Positions 40,275 through 52,851 of a DNA stretch of 64,000 nt are shown here, piece after piece; the stretch's first letter is position 1; each line of letters opens with the position of its first letter. The DNA comes from Lysobacter enzymogenes. Lineage in GTDB: Bacteria; Pseudomonadota; Gammaproteobacteria; Xanthomonadales; Xanthomonadaceae. The stretch is taken from contig NZ_FNOG01000005.1 of the NCBI RefSeq assembly GCF_900106525.1, positions 496,001-560,000 on the forward strand, in the 5' to 3' direction. The position numbers and the translations under genes are program-made. The notes beneath the pieces were generated by a model. It had not been told where the DNA came from and made no database searches. It was given only the letters and a program-made list of their open reading frames with translations.

Positions 40275-40882
40275 TGGCCGAACTTTCCGAACGCACCCTC
40301 GCCCTCGCCGGCCTCGCCCAGGCCCTGGCCCAGGTGCGGCGCATCGCCGACACCGGCCAGGCCAACGCGAGCGTGCTGCAGACCGCGCTGGACTCGGTGT
40401 TCCGCATCGACGCCTCCTCGCCCTCGGCGGTCTACGGCGGCATCGCCCAGCTGCGCCCGGGCCTGATGCTGGCGCAGGACTACTTCAGCAGCCGGGTCAA
40501 GGACGAACACCTGCCGCGCCTGGGCCTGGCCGTGCTGCAGTTGGAGCGCCGCTTCGTCCAGGACGGCGCGATGACCGAAAAAGTGCTCAGCGGCATCCGC
40601 GCGCAGGCCGACAACGCCCAGCGCCTGGGCAGCGCCCATCCGGACGTGATCGCCGCGCTCGGCACGCTCTACGCCGACACCCTCAGCCACCTGCGCCCGC
40701 GCGTGCTGGTGCAGGGCAATCCGCATTACCTCGGCCAGCCCGGCGTGGTCGCCGAGGTGCGCGCGGTGCTGCTGGCGGCGGTGCGCTCGGCGGTGCTGTG
40801 GCGCCAGCTCGGCGGCAGCTACTGGGATTTCGTCCTGCGCAAGCGGGCGATGGTGGATTCGATCGACGCGCGCTTGGATTGA
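40274..40882 (+). CDS. hflD: High-frequency lysogenization protein HflD
   Basis: A 202-residue mostly alpha-helical membrane-associated protein, usual length about 210. The sequence [48 protein letters not shown] and [20 protein letters not shown] fits HflD. In E. coli it binds lambda CII; its wider role is uncertain. It follows mnmA with a one-base overlap. purB, the usual next gene, is absent here: a REP doublet and acnB follow instead. Confidence 0.92.
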   Translation: MAELSERTLALAGLAQALAQVRRIADTGQANASVLQTALDSVFRIDASSPSAVYGGIAQLRPGLMLAQDYFSSRVKDEHLPRLGLAVLQLERRFVQDGAMTEKVLSGIRAQADNAQRLGSAHPDVIAALGTLYADTLSHLRPRVLVQGNPHYLGQPGVVAEVRAVLLAAVRSAVLWRQLGGSYWDFVLRKRAMVDSIDARLD

Positions 40883-40931
40883 GGCGGGTCGCAGTCGCGG
40901 GCGCTTCGCGCTGGCGCGGGAGCATGGAGTT

Positions 40932-41025
40932 GCGCGGTCGCGGCTTGCGCCGCTCCTACAGGCGGCGGCCGTCGCCACGCAGCGGCATGGAGTTCCTGTA
41001 GGAGCGGCGCGAGCCGCGACCGCGC
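40932..41025. repeat. REP doublet, 'ctgtaggagc' family, divergent arms
   Basis: The left arm ends gctcctacagg and the right arm begins cctgtaggagc, separated by about 32 bases. It lies between convergent hflD and acnB. Confidence 0.85.
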
Positions 41026-41086
41026 CAATCGACCGACCGCGCCAGCTCAGCCTCAGGCGATCCAATAAGCCAAGCGCAGACGCCCA

Positions 41087-41117
41087 CAAAAAACCCCGGC
41101 CGAAGCCGGGGTTTTTC
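41087..41117 (-). terminator. Rho-independent terminator after acnB
   Basis: The stem aaaaaccccggc/gccggggttttt with a cgaa loop is followed by T on either strand, so it can stop transcription from both acnB and hflD. Confidence 0.9.
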
Positions 41118-41137
41118 GTTTCAACCGACCTGAAGAA

Positions 41138-43735
41138 TCAGGCCGCGACGGTGTCGGCGACCTGCTTGTAGTCGGCGATCTGGTCGAAGTTCATGTAGCG
41201 GTAGATCTTGTCGCCGTTGGCGTTGATCACGCCGATGTCGGCCATGTATTCCTCGCGGGTCGGGATCCGGCCCAGGCGCGAGCAGATCGCCGCGAGTTCG
41301 GCCGAACCCAGGTACACGTTGGTGTTGCGGCCCAGGCGGTTGGGGAAGTTGCGGGTGCTGGTGGAGAACACCGTCGCGCCCTCGCGCGCCTGCGCCTGAT
41401 TGCCCATGCACAGCGAGCAGCCCGGCATTTCCATGCGCGCGCCGGCGGTGCCGAAGGTGCCGTAGTGGCCTTCCTTGGTGAGCTCGGACGCGTCCATCTT
41501 GGTCGGCGGCGCGACCCACAGACGGGTCGGGATGTCGCGCTTGCCTTCCAGCAGCTTCGCCGCGGCGCGGAAGTGGCCGATGTTGGTCATGCACGAACCG
41601 ATGAACACTTCGTCGATCTTGGCGCCGGCCACGTCCGACAGGGTCTTCACGTCGTCCGGGTCGTTCGGGCAAGCGACGATCGGCTCGACGATCTCGTTGA
41701 GGTCGATCTCGATCACCGCGGCGTACTCGGCGTCGGCATCGCCTTCCAGCAACTGCGGGTTGGCCAGCCACGCTTCCATCGCCTTGATCCGGCGCGACAG
41801 CGAACGCGGGTCGGCATAGCCTTCGGCGATCATCCACTTCAGCAGCGTGATGTTGCTGTTGAGGTATTCGATGATCGGTTCCTTGTCGAGCTTGACCGTG
41901 CAGCCGGCGGCCGAACGTTCGGCCGAAGCGTCGGACAGTTCGAACGCCTGCTCGACCTTGAGCTGCGGCAGGCCTTCGATTTCGAGGATGCGGCCGGAGA
42001 AGATGTTCTTCTTGCCCTGCTTGGCGACGGTGAGCTCGCCGGACTTGATCGCGGCCAGCGGGATCGCGTTGACCAGATCGCGCAGGGTCACGCCCGGCTG
42101 CAGCTCGCCCTTGAAGCGCACCAGCACCGACTCGGGCATGTCCAGCGGCATCACGCCGGTGGCCGCGGCGAACGCGACCAGGCCGGAGCCGGCCGGGAAC
42201 GAGATGCCGACCGGGAAGCGGGTGTGCGAGTCGCCGCCGGTGCCGACGGTGTCGGGCAGCAGCATGCGGTTGAGCCAGGAGTGGATGACGCCGTCGCCCG
42301 GACGCAGGGCGATGCCGCCGCGATTGCTGATGAAGGCCGGCAGCTCGTGGTGGGTCTTGACGTCGACCGGCTTCGGATAGGCCGCGGTGTGGCAGAACGA
42401 CTGCATCACCAGATCGGCCGAGAAGCCCAGGCAGGCCAGGTCCTTGAGCTCGTCGCGGGTCATCGGGCCGGTGGTGTCCTGCGAGCCCACCGAGGTCATC
42501 TTCGGTTCGCAGTAGGTGCCCGGACGGATGCCCGGCTGCACGCCATCGACTTCGGGCAGGCCGCAGGCGCGGCCGACCATCTTCTGCGCCAGCGAATAGC
42601 CCTTGCCGCTGTCGGCCGGGTTCTGCGGCAAGCGGAACAGGGTCGACGGCGCCAGGCCCAGCGCTTCGCGCGCCTTGGCGGTGAGGCCGCGGCCGACGAT
42701 CAGCGGGATGCGGCCGCCGGCGCGGACTTCGTCCAGCAGCACGTCGGACTTGAGCGCGAATTCGGCGATCAGCTCGCCGTTCTTGAACGCCTTGCCCTCG
42801 TACGGACGCAGCTCGACCACGTCGCCCATGTCCATCTGCGACACGTCCAGTTCGATCGGCAAGGCGCCGGCGTCTTCCATGGTGTTGTAGAAGATCGGCG
42901 CGATCTTCGAACCCAGGCACACGCCGCCGAAGCGCTTGTTCGGGATGAAGGGGATGTCTTCGCCGGTGAACCACAGCACCGAGTTGGTCGCCGACTTGCG
43001 GCTGGAGCCGGTGCCGACCACGTCGCCGACGTAGGCGACCAGGTGGCCCTTGTCCTTCAGCGATTCGATGAAGGCGATCGGGCCGCGCTTGCCGTCTTCT
43101 TCCGGCTCGATGCCATCGCGCTTGTTCTTGAGCATCGCCAGCGCGTGCAGCGGGATGTCCGGGCGGGTGGTCGCGTCCGGGGCCGGCGACAGGTCGTCGG
43201 TGTTGGTCTCGCCGGTCACCTTGAACACGGTGACGGTCAGCGACTGCGGCACTTCCGGCTTGCTGGTGAACCACTCGGCGTCGGCCCAGCTGTGCAGCAC
43301 GGCCTTGGCGTTGGCGTTGCCCTTCTCGGCCTTGTCCTGCACGTCGTGGAAGGCGTCGAACATCAGCAGGGTGTGCTTGAGCGCTTCGGCGGCGACGGTG
43401 CCGACTTCGGCGTCGTCGAGCAGTTCGATCAGCGGATGGATGTTGTAGCCGCCGAGCATGGTGCCCAGCAGTTCGGTGGCGCGGGCGCGCGGGATCAGCG
43501 CGTTGCTCTCCGTGCCGAAGGCGACCGCGGCCAGGTACGAGGCCTTGACCTTGGCCGCGTCGTCGACGCCGGCCGGGACACGGTTGGTGATGAGATCCAG
43601 CAGAAAATCCCCCTCGCCCGCCGGCGGCGCCTTCAGCAGTTCGATGACCTCGGCGGTCTGCTGGGCGGTCAGGGGCAGCGGCGGAATGCCCAGCGCAGCG
43701 CGCTCGGCAACGTGGTGGCGATAGGCTTCCAACAT
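41138..43735 (-). CDS. acnB: Aconitate hydratase B (bifunctional, TCA cycle)
   Basis: An 865-residue aconitase/2-methylisocitrate dehydratase, the same length as E. coli AcnB, interconverting citrate and isocitrate. The N-terminal HEAT-like domain ([26 protein letters not shown], about 1-160) is followed by the swivelling domain and the iron-sulfur domains. The 4Fe-4S ligands are in GSCMTNIGH and [10 protein letters not shown] (two Cys). The conserved active-site segment [28 protein letters not shown] is present. The ATG at 43735 begins the family sequence. In Xanthomonas an aconitase is the rpfA gene product, and the rpf cluster lies in this window. Confidence 0.97.
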   Translation of the reverse strand: MLEAYRHHVAERAALGIPPLPLTAQQTAEVIELLKAPPAGEGDFLLDLITNRVPAGVDDAAKVKASYLAAVAFGTESNALIPRARATELLGTMLGGYNIHPLIELLDDAEVGTVAAEALKHTLLMFDAFHDVQDKAEKGNANAKAVLHSWADAEWFTSKPEVPQSLTVTVFKVTGETNTDDLSPAPDATTRPDIPLHALAMLKNKRDGIEPEEDGKRGPIAFIESLKDKGHLVAYVGDVVGTGSSRKSATNSVLWFTGEDIPFIPNKRFGGVCLGSKIAPIFYNTMEDAGALPIELDVSQMDMGDVVELRPYEGKAFKNGELIAEFALKSDVLLDEVRAGGRIPLIVGRGLTAKAREALGLAPSTLFRLPQNPADSGKGYSLAQKMVGRACGLPEVDGVQPGIRPGTYCEPKMTSVGSQDTTGPMTRDELKDLACLGFSADLVMQSFCHTAAYPKPVDVKTHHELPAFISNRGGIALRPGDGVIHSWLNRMLLPDTVGTGGDSHTRFPVGISFPAGSGLVAFAAATGVMPLDMPESVLVRFKGELQPGVTLRDLVNAIPLAAIKSGELTVAKQGKKNIFSGRILEIEGLPQLKVEQAFELSDASAERSAAGCTVKLDKEPIIEYLNSNITLLKWMIAEGYADPRSLSRRIKAMEAWLANPQLLEGDADAEYAAVIEIDLNEIVEPIVACPNDPDDVKTLSDVAGAKIDEVFIGSCMTNIGHFRAAAKLLEGKRDIPTRLWVAPPTKMDASELTKEGHYGTFGTAGARMEMPGCSLCMGNQAQAREGATVFSTSTRNFPNRLGRNTNVYLGSAELAAICSRLGRIPTREEYMADIGVINANGDKIYRYMNFDQIADYKQVADTVAA

Positions 43736-43856
43736 AAACAATTCTCCGCGTGAATCTGGGTGGAAAAAATCTGGGTGGAACCGGCCGAATCGAACGGGGT
43801 GGGCAACGGGCTCGGTCGGAGCGCCAGCCATCGAAGCGACCGGGTGTCACATGGGC

Positions 43857-44255
43857 TCAGGCTTGCGGCACGATCAGCTTCAGGCCCTTGAAGTAGTCGC
43901 GGTAAAACGTGTCGTTCCAGGTGATCAGGCCGTCGCATTGCAGCAGCGCGTGGGCGCCGATCAAAAACCCGCCGAAGCCGCGCGAACCGTCGCCGCGCTG
44001 GCGATGGCGGCGGTGCATCTCGCCGGCGCGCAACGCCGACTTGGCTTCCAGCGCGCTGAAGTGGATGCCCATTTCTTCCAGCGCTTCCTGCGCTTGCGCG
44101 CCGCCGCGCAGCGCCGCGCAGATCTCGGCCAGGCTGACATCGCAGATCACCACCCGGCCGCCGACCAGGCTCTGGCGCAGGCAGGACTCGACTGCGTCGG
44201 CCTGCGGGCCGTCGCTCAACAGTTCGATCAGGACCGGCGAGTCGACCGCGATCAC
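43857..44255 (-). CDS. PIN-domain VapC-like protein, third catalytic Asp replaced
   Basis: A 132-residue protein of the PIN ribonuclease family. It begins MIAVDSPVLIELL, with the first acidic residue (Asp5), and has a second candidate in VSLAEICAAL. The position that reads 'DFLIGAHA' in active relatives is GGFLIGAHA here, so the conserved Asp is missing; Asp/Asn at the end (ITWNDTFY) might compensate. It starts at a GTG four bases after the antitoxin-like gene's stop, with GAGGA seven bases upstream. A VapBC-type pair is inferred from the arrangement. It may be a degenerate toxin. Confidence 0.82.
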   Translation of the reverse strand: MIAVDSPVLIELLSDGPQADAVESCLRQSLVGGRVVICDVSLAEICAALRGGAQAQEALEEMGIHFSALEAKSALRAGEMHRRHRQRGDGSRGFGGFLIGAHALLQCDGLITWNDTFYRDYFKGLKLIVPQA

Positions 44256-44259
44256 CGGC

Positions 44260-44484
44260 TCATTCCTCGTCGCGCATCGCGCGTGCGGCGTCTTCGCCGG
44301 AATCGAAGCCGTCCAGGGCGAACTTGCCGCGCGCCTTGGAGATCGCGTCGTCCACGCTCTTGCGCAGGATGATGCGGCTGCCGTCCAGCTCGACCTTGAG
44401 CAGCGTGCCCTTGGTCAGGCCGAGCGCGTCGCGCACCGCCTTGGGCAGGGTGATCTGGCCTCGCTCGGCGACGGTCGCTTCCAT
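44260..44484 (-). CDS. AbrB/MazE-type antitoxin
   Basis: A 74-residue protein with an N-terminal swapped-hairpin DNA-binding domain (MEATVAERGQITLPKAVRDALGLTKGTLLKVELDGSRIIL) and a short acidic C-terminal tail (GEDAARAMRDEE) expected to wrap the toxin. GGAG lies seven bases before the ATG. A TATAAT box within a GTATG...CATAC inverted repeat lies just upstream, suggesting autoregulation. It is the first gene of the pair with the PIN-domain protein, located between acnB and acnA. Confidence 0.88.
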   Translation of the reverse strand: MEATVAERGQITLPKAVRDALGLTKGTLLKVELDGSRIILRKSVDDAISKARGKFALDGFDSGEDAARAMRDEE

Positions 44485-45390
44485 GAGTACGCTCCAGAAA
44501 GTATGCGCAGATTATACATACCTGGGGCGGTGGCGGGCTAAGGGCGGTGGCTGGGCTGGCTGGCTTGGGGCCCGGCGAGACGGTCGGACTCACAGATTAA
44601 AATCAATATTATTCAGTGAGTTACTGGGAATCTGGCGCCGACTGAGCCGCTGCCGACGCGGCTCACCCGAAATCGCCTGCCCCCGGCGTTCAGCTGGCGC
44701 TGGTATCGGCGGGCGGGTGCGCTGCCGGTAGTCCGCAACGGCGTCTGGCGGAACCAAGGCCCGGCCACGGACACCTGCACCGGGAACTCTCCACCACGCC
44801 TGTGACATACAAACGCGGGGCCAGCTTGAGACGCGCGCCGCCGCGAAGAGCGTCGCCACGTGCCCGACCGCCGGTAAAGCGACCCGCGCCCGCTCGCGAC
44901 GCCGACAAAAAGTCAGCGCGAAGCGCCCGCCCCTACGCCGGCTCGACCGAGCCGGCGACCGTCCCGCAACAAAACCGCGGCACCATCGTCCGCGGCGAAA
45001 CGTCGCGCGAACGAGCATCGACGCAACGTTCGCGAAGCAGCGGCGCGCCTAGCGGTTCGACCGAGCCGCGCGCACGCTCGAACCCGCCGGCCGCGCCGCC
45101 GCCATCGCGCGGCTTTACGCAACGCTGTGTTGTGTCCCGCGCCGGACCGCGCTCCCGAAAAAACTACGCGCCATCGAAACAGCCGAAAAACCCCGACCAC
45201 CGACGCGCACCGCACCGCCGCACCCCGCGCACCGGCCGAACCACCTCGACACCACGTGCACATCCGGCCCTGCGCAACTGGTGGATAATCGGCCGACAGA
45301 CCCCGCCACGCACTGCGCCGCCCGGTCCACCGCAAGCAGATCCTCGCCCGGCGCGAGGCGCGAGCCAGCACCTCCACAGGAGTTCAACGC
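44485..45390. other. Gene-free region upstream of acnA
   Basis: This 906-base gap lies between the antitoxin-like gene and acnA. It holds a 40-base AT-rich patch at about 44590-44630 (including aaaatcaatattattcagtg) and a tract from about 44800 to 45290 of dense cgcg/ccgcc/gcgac sequence without codon structure. Open frames inside are Arg/Pro/Ala-rich. No gene is supported. The acnA promoter should lie near its right end. Confidence 0.5.
44501..44521 (-). promoter_or_regulatory. Candidate promoter and operator of the toxin-antitoxin pair
   Basis: On the minus strand a TATAAT -10 box (44511-44516) lies inside a 21-base interrupted palindrome (gtatg ... catac). It is 17 bases upstream of the AbrB-like ATG. 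No strong -35 is visible. An AbrB-type antitoxin binding such a palindrome over the -10 would repress the operon; this is inference. Confidence 0.6.
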
Positions 45391-48159
<2,769 letters not shown>

Positions 48160-48176
48160 GCCGGTTCGGCCGCACG

Positions 48177-48208
48177 AAAGGCCCGGGGCTTCGGCTCCGG
48201 GCCTTTTG
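48177..48208 (+). terminator. Rho-independent terminator after acnA
   Basis: The stem aaaggcccggggc/gctccgggcctttt with a ttcg loop ends in T-rich sequence, about 18 bases after the acnA stop. Confidence 0.85.
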
Positions 48209-48234
48209 CGTTTTTCGGCCTCGTGGCGGCGCCC

Positions 48235-48340
48235 GCTACGTCGCCGTTTCGGCGCAGGCGCGAATCCGCCCTGCCGTCATTCCAGCGCAGGCCCGAATCC
48301 ACCCTGCCGTCATTCCGGCGCAAGCCGGAATCCATGTCGC
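48235..48340. repeat. Three degenerate 33-base tandem repeats
   Basis: Units with the core ctgccgtcattcc...gcgcaggc(c)cgaatcc recur with a 33-base period (the ctgccgtcattcc motif at 48271 and 48304). The last unit is the outer arm of the large palindrome. Confidence 0.75.
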
Positions 48341-49220
48341 TGTTGCTGTTGCTCTTCGCTCCCCCCGCCGCCCCGAACTCGCCACAGGCAACCGTAGACC
48401 CGAAGGGCGGCGCGCAGGACGCGCGCCGTGCGCCACCCAGGCCATGGATGGCCTGTGTGGCGCATCCCCGCGCCCGCTCCGAACCTTAGTGGCTCTTGAT
48501 TCGAAAACAGGAAAAAGCACTTTCTTTGGTTACTTTCTTTGTTGCTTTGGACAAAGAAAGTGACCCGGCCGCTTGCGGACGGAAGCCTTTGATCTTCGCG
48601 GGTCGTCACTCGTTGTTACGAGAGAGGCAGAAGCAACAGCAACGTCAAAATGGGTTCCGGCTTTCGCCGGAATGACGGGCTGGAGGGTTTGGGGCTTCGG
48701 GTGGTTGTGGCGGGGCTGCGTTGCTTCGGTTGGTCGCGACTTGCGTCGCTCCTACAGGGGCTTCGGCGAGTTTCGTATCCGACTGTAGGAGCGGCGCGAG
48801 CCGGGACCAACCGCAGCGACGCAGCTCCGCCGCAACCTCCCGAAGCCCGCAACCACATGCCGTCATTCCGGCGAAAGCCGGAATCCATTTTGATGTTGTT
48901 TGTGCTTTTCTCGTAGCAACGAGCGACGACCAGCCAACATCAACAGCTTCCGTCCGCAAGCGGCCGGGTCACTTTCTTTGTCTTGCCAAAGAAAGTAACC
49001 AAAGAAAGGCGCTTTCCTTGTTTTCGGATCAAGAGCCACTAGCGGGCGGCGCGTGCGCGGGGATGCGCCACACAGGCCATCCCTGGCCTGGGTGGCGCAC
49101 GGCGCGCGTCCTGCGCGCCGCCCTTCGGGTCTACGGTTGCCTGTGGCGAGTTCGCAGCGGCGGGGGGAGCGAAGAGCAAGGGCAACGGCGACATGGATTC
49201 CGGCTTTCGCCGGAATGACG
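48308..49220. repeat. Large imperfect palindrome, about 913 bases
   Basis: The right half is an imperfect reverse complement of the left half, centred near 48770. Matching modules, outside in: the 'cattccggcg...gccggaatcc' REP (48311 and 49197); a gccgcc...cgaagggcggcgcgcaggacgcg block (48367-48440 and 49096-49165); the actttctttggttactttctttg segment (48519-48565 and 48968-49012); the cttgcggacgg block (48573 and 48948); another gccggaatgac REP (48655-48675 and 48862-48885); and a ctgtaggagc unit at the centre (48744-48797). Spacer at about 48758-48782. No gene of any length is supported inside. Confidence 0.85.
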
Positions 49221-49261
49221 TGGAGGTCGCTCAGCTACGTACAACAAGCGCAAACCGCGCC

Positions 49262-50482
49262 CTACCCCTCCGCCCGCGTCGGTACCAACCCGTTCACCGC
49301 CGCCCACTGATTGACATCGTCGCGGCGGATCGCGGCGGCCATCAGGCCCGGGAACGCATCGGGCGTGCAGGCGAACGAGGGCACGCCCAGCGCGGCCAGT
49401 TTCGCCGCCAGCGATTGGTCGTAGGCCGGCCGGCCTTCGTCGCTCAGCGCCAGCAGCACGATGAACTGCACGCCGGCCTCGACCAGCTCCTGCGCGCGCA
49501 CCAGCAGCTTGGCTTCCACTCCGCCTTCGTACAGATCCGAGATCAGCACCAGGATGCTGTTGCGCGGCTCGCGGATCAGGCCCTGGCAATAGGCCACCGC
49601 GCCGTGGATGTCGGTGCCGCCGCCGAGTTGCACGCCGAACAGCAGGTCGACCGGGTCGTCGAGCTGTTCGGTCATGTCGACCACCGCGGTGTCGAACACC
49701 ACCAGCCGCGTCGCCACCGCCGGCAGCGAGGCCATCACCGCGCCGAAGATGCTCGAGTACACCACCGAGGCGGCCATCGAGCCGCTCTGGTCGATGCACA
49801 AGGTGATCTCGCGCTGCGGCCGCCGCGATTTGCGGCCGTAGCCGATCAACTGCTGCGGAATGATGGTGTTGTATTCGGGCTGCCAGTGCTTGAGGTTGGC
49901 GCGGATGGTGCGGTTCCAGTCGATCTCGGCATGGCGCGGACGGCGCGTGCGGCGGGCGCGGTCGAGCGCGCCGGTCACCGCCGAGCGCATCGGCTCTTCG
50001 AGCTTGCGCATCAGTTCCTCGACCACGCGCCGCACCACCAGCCGCGCGGTTTCCTTGGTCTCGGCCGGGATCACGCCCGACAGCGAGACCAGGTTGGCGA
50101 CCATGTGCACGTCGGGCTGGATGCCTTCGAGCATCTCCTTTTCCAGCAGCATCTGGCGCAGGTCCAGGCGTTGCAGGGCGTCGCGCTGCATGACCTGGAC
50201 CACGCTGGCCGGGAAGTACTTGCGGATATCGCCGAGCCAGCGCGCCACGTTCGGCGCCGAGCCGCCGCGGCCCCCGCGTCGCGACAGGCAGCCCGGGCCG
50301 GTGGGTTCGTACAGCGCGGCCAGGGCCGCGTCCAGCGGCGACAGGCCGGCGCCGAGCGCGCCGCAACTGTCCTGGGCTTCGCTGCCCAGGACCATGCGCC
50401 AGCGCTGCTCGCGCGTGCTCGGCGTCGCCGCGTCGGCGGCGTCGGCGGCCGCAATCGCGTCGGCGTTCGTTTCAGCGCTCAT
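49262..50482 (-). CDS. VWA domain-containing protein of the MoxR/SWIM operon
   Basis: A 406-residue protein. The C-terminal half (about 225-400) is a von Willebrand A domain with a complete MIDAS: Asp231-x-Ser233-x-Ser235 in CIDQSGSMA, the Thr in GGGTDI, and the Asp in LISDLYEGG. The N-terminal half (about 20-200) is helical, with a Gly/Arg-rich loop (LSRRGGRGGSAP) and a family-specific NRTIRANLKHWQPEYNTIIPQQLIGYG. VWA proteins of this kind bind Mg2+ and work with MoxR-type ATPases. It is the last gene of the five-gene operon and overlaps the DUF5682 gene by eleven bases. It resembles YehP in composition. Confidence 0.9.
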   Translation of the reverse strand: MSAETNADAIAAADAADAATPSTREQRWRMVLGSEAQDSCGALGAGLSPLDAALAALYEPTGPGCLSRRGGRGGSAPNVARWLGDIRKYFPASVVQVMQRDALQRLDLRQMLLEKEMLEGIQPDVHMVANLVSLSGVIPAETKETARLVVRRVVEELMRKLEEPMRSAVTGALDRARRTRRPRHAEIDWNRTIRANLKHWQPEYNTIIPQQLIGYGRKSRRPQREITLCIDQSGSMAASVVYSSIFGAVMASLPAVATRLVVFDTAVVDMTEQLDDPVDLLFGVQLGGGTDIHGAVAYCQGLIREPRNSILVLISDLYEGGVEAKLLVRAQELVEAGVQFIVLLALSDEGRPAYDQSLAAKLAALGVPSFACTPDAFPGLMAAAIRRDDVNQWAAVNGLVPTRAEG

Positions 50483-52844
50483 GCGCGTCTCCCATGGCGC
50501 TCAGGCCGAACAGTTCGCGCAGCAGCGGCAACGCGCGCGCCGCACGCGCGGCGTCCCAAGTCGATTGCGCCGCCACAGCCGGCGCCGCGCCGAGCGGGCG
50601 CTTGACCCGCGCGCCAAGGTCGCGCCGGTCGGCGGCCTCGAACTCGGCGAAGCTGCGCCGCAGCAGCGGCACCACACGCAGGAAATGCTCGTGGCCCAGG
50701 TTCGAGATCCAGCCGTCGATCAGCGCCCACACCGCGTCGTCGTGCAGCAGCACGGCGGCGTTGCGGTTGAGGAAGCCGTCCAGCCACTGCGCCGCTTGCA
50801 GCGGCTCGGCGCCCTGCGACAGGTTCAGGCTGAGCTCGCGCGCCACCGCTTCGCCGTCGAACGCGCCGGTGTCGAACAGCAGCCGGGTGGCGAGGCCGCG
50901 CAGCAGCGGCGTGGCGCTCGCGGACAGCGCCAGCTGGCGCAGCGCGCCGCGCCAGGTCGCGACCTGGGTTTCGTCGTCGCGTAGTTCCACCGCGCGGTCG
51001 GCGCCGAGCAAGGTTTCGCGCGCATCGCCAGCGGCCTCTTCGTCGAGGCCGCCCAGCGCCAGGGTCAGGCCGATGCAGGCGCGCGCGAGCATGCCGTCGA
51101 ACAGATGCCGCACCTGCGCCGCGTCGGTGTTGCGCACGTTGCCGTAGCGCTGCACGTTGGCCAGCGCCGGCAGCGCGGCCAGCAGCGACAGCGGATCGGC
51201 GTCGACCGCCGCGCGCGCTTGCAACTCGGCCACGACCGCTTCGACCGCACCGGGCAGGTTCGCCAGCAGCACGCGGTCGATCAGGCGCGACAGGACGGGC
51301 AGGCGCTCGGCCTGGCGCGCGTGCTCGATCGAGCGCGCGGTCGCAGCCTGTTCCACGCTCTGGCCGTAACGGCTGGCGACGATCAGCTCGATCTCGAACG
51401 CCGGCTGCCAGGCCAGTTCCCACACCTCGCGGAAACTGCCGCGCGAGCGCCCGGCGCCGCCGAGTCGGCCCCAACCGATGTCGAGCAGCAGCAGCCGGTG
51501 CAGCAGTTCGCTGCGCTGCAGGTCGGTGTCGTTGCGAAGGTCCAGCTCCAGCGGCTTGCTCAGCGCTTCGGGCTTAAGCCGCAGGCGCTTGCGCTGAGCT
51601 TCCAGATCGCGCTGCAACGGCACGGTCGGCACCGACTCGGGCACCGAGCCGATCCGTTCGCCAATCATCAGCGCCTGCTCGATCAGCCGCATCGGCGTGG
51701 CGTCGCCGTTGCACAGGATGCTCAGGGTGGCTTCGTTGAGCTCGTCCAGGCTCGGCGCCGGGCGCTCGCGCAGCGCGGCCAGCGTATCGGCCAGGCGCGC
51801 GGCTTCGATCAGGTGCGCGGACGAGCAGTCCAGCGCGTGCTCGCGCAACACCCGCGCGACCCGCGCGAACCAGCCGACCGTGCGCGCATCGCCGCCGCCG
51901 TTGCGCCACAGGTGTTCGTACCAGCCCGGCGAATCGATGCCGGCGCCGTAGCCGCTGGCGCTGCTGAGGTGGCGATAGGTCCACGGCACCCAGGTGGCGG
52001 CGGACTTGAGCTTGGGCAGGTCCTTGAGCAAGGCCTTGTCGGCCGCGGCGGTGGCCTTGCCGGTCAACGCCGGCACGTGCCACGCGCCGCAGACCACGGC
52101 GATGCGTTCGAAGCCCTGCTTGGCCGCTTCGCGGATGCCGCTGCGCATGTGCGCCTCGCGCAAGGCTTCCTCGTGCGGGTCCAGTCCATTGCGCAGTTCG
52201 GCGTTCTCGCGCAGCTCGCCCATCGCCGCGGCGATGGCTTCGAACAGGCCTTCGCCGTCGCCGCGCTCTTCGACCATGTGGTTCCACCAGCTCTCGCCGT
52301 CGGCGTAACCGGCGGCGTGGGCGAGCCAGTCGAGCGGGTCCTGGTGCGGTTCGCGGCGCTCGGCGGCGGCCGGCTCGGTCGTTTCTATAGCCTCGCGTTC
52401 GTCCGTCGCCGATTGCGCAGCCGCCGCGTCGTCGGCCAGCTCCTGCGGCGCCGCCTCGCCCTCGCCCGCCGTCGGCGCGGGTTCGCCGCCGCCCAGTCGC
52501 TCGTGCCGCGCGCGCTGCCAGGCCAGGCTGGCGCCGGCCGGCACGTCGATGAAACGCAGCGCCGCGCCCTGCTCCGCCGCCCAGCGCATCGCCTGCCATT
52601 CCGGCGAGAACTCGGCGTACGGATGGAACACGGCCAGTTGCGGATCGTCGGCGCCGTAGGACAGCAGCGCCACCGGCGGCTGCAGACCCGCATCGCGCAG
52701 ATGCTCGACCGCCAGCGCTTCGGCGCCGGCCGGGCCTTCGATCAGCACGCAATCCGGCCGCAACGCGTCCAGGGCCTTGCGCAGGCTGCGCGCGCAGCCC
52801 GGGCCGTGGTGGCGGATGCCGAAGTAATGCAGCGTGGCGCTCAT
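50472..52844 (-). CDS. DUF5682 family protein
   Basis: A 790-residue cytoplasmic protein. The first 260 residues form a recognisable module: FGIRHHGPGCARSL at 8-20, CVLIEGPAGAEAL with Glu36, and REAHMRSGIREAA...GFERIAVVCGAWHVPALTG with His256. A low-complexity Ala/Glu segment lies at about 115-165. The remainder (about 300-790) is helical and repetitive. Motif arrangement suggests an enzyme-like N-terminal domain (see findings). It is encoded between the MoxR ATPase and VWA genes, with an eight-base gap before it and an overlap after. Function unknown. Confidence 0.9.
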   Translation of the reverse strand: MSATLHYFGIRHHGPGCARSLRKALDALRPDCVLIEGPAGAEALAVEHLRDAGLQPPVALLSYGADDPQLAVFHPYAEFSPEWQAMRWAAEQGAALRFIDVPAGASLAWQRARHERLGGGEPAPTAGEGEAAPQELADDAAAAQSATDEREAIETTEPAAAERREPHQDPLDWLAHAAGYADGESWWNHMVEERGDGEGLFEAIAAAMGELRENAELRNGLDPHEEALREAHMRSGIREAAKQGFERIAVVCGAWHVPALTGKATAAADKALLKDLPKLKSAATWVPWTYRHLSSASGYGAGIDSPGWYEHLWRNGGGDARTVGWFARVARVLREHALDCSSAHLIEAARLADTLAALRERPAPSLDELNEATLSILCNGDATPMRLIEQALMIGERIGSVPESVPTVPLQRDLEAQRKRLRLKPEALSKPLELDLRNDTDLQRSELLHRLLLLDIGWGRLGGAGRSRGSFREVWELAWQPAFEIELIVASRYGQSVEQAATARSIEHARQAERLPVLSRLIDRVLLANLPGAVEAVVAELQARAAVDADPLSLLAALPALANVQRYGNVRNTDAAQVRHLFDGMLARACIGLTLALGGLDEEAAGDARETLLGADRAVELRDDETQVATWRGALRQLALSASATPLLRGLATRLLFDTGAFDGEAVARELSLNLSQGAEPLQAAQWLDGFLNRNAAVLLHDDAVWALIDGWISNLGHEHFLRVVPLLRRSFAEFEAADRRDLGARVKRPLGAAPAVAAQSTWDAARAARALPLLRELFGLSAMGDAHER

Positions 52845-52851
52845 GCGCGGA

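Noticed and set aside
48310-49310. Short open frames within the large palindrome, some of which repeat
   Set aside because: They are mirror images of each other because of the inverted repeat and contain REP sequence. None has a start site or protein-like order.
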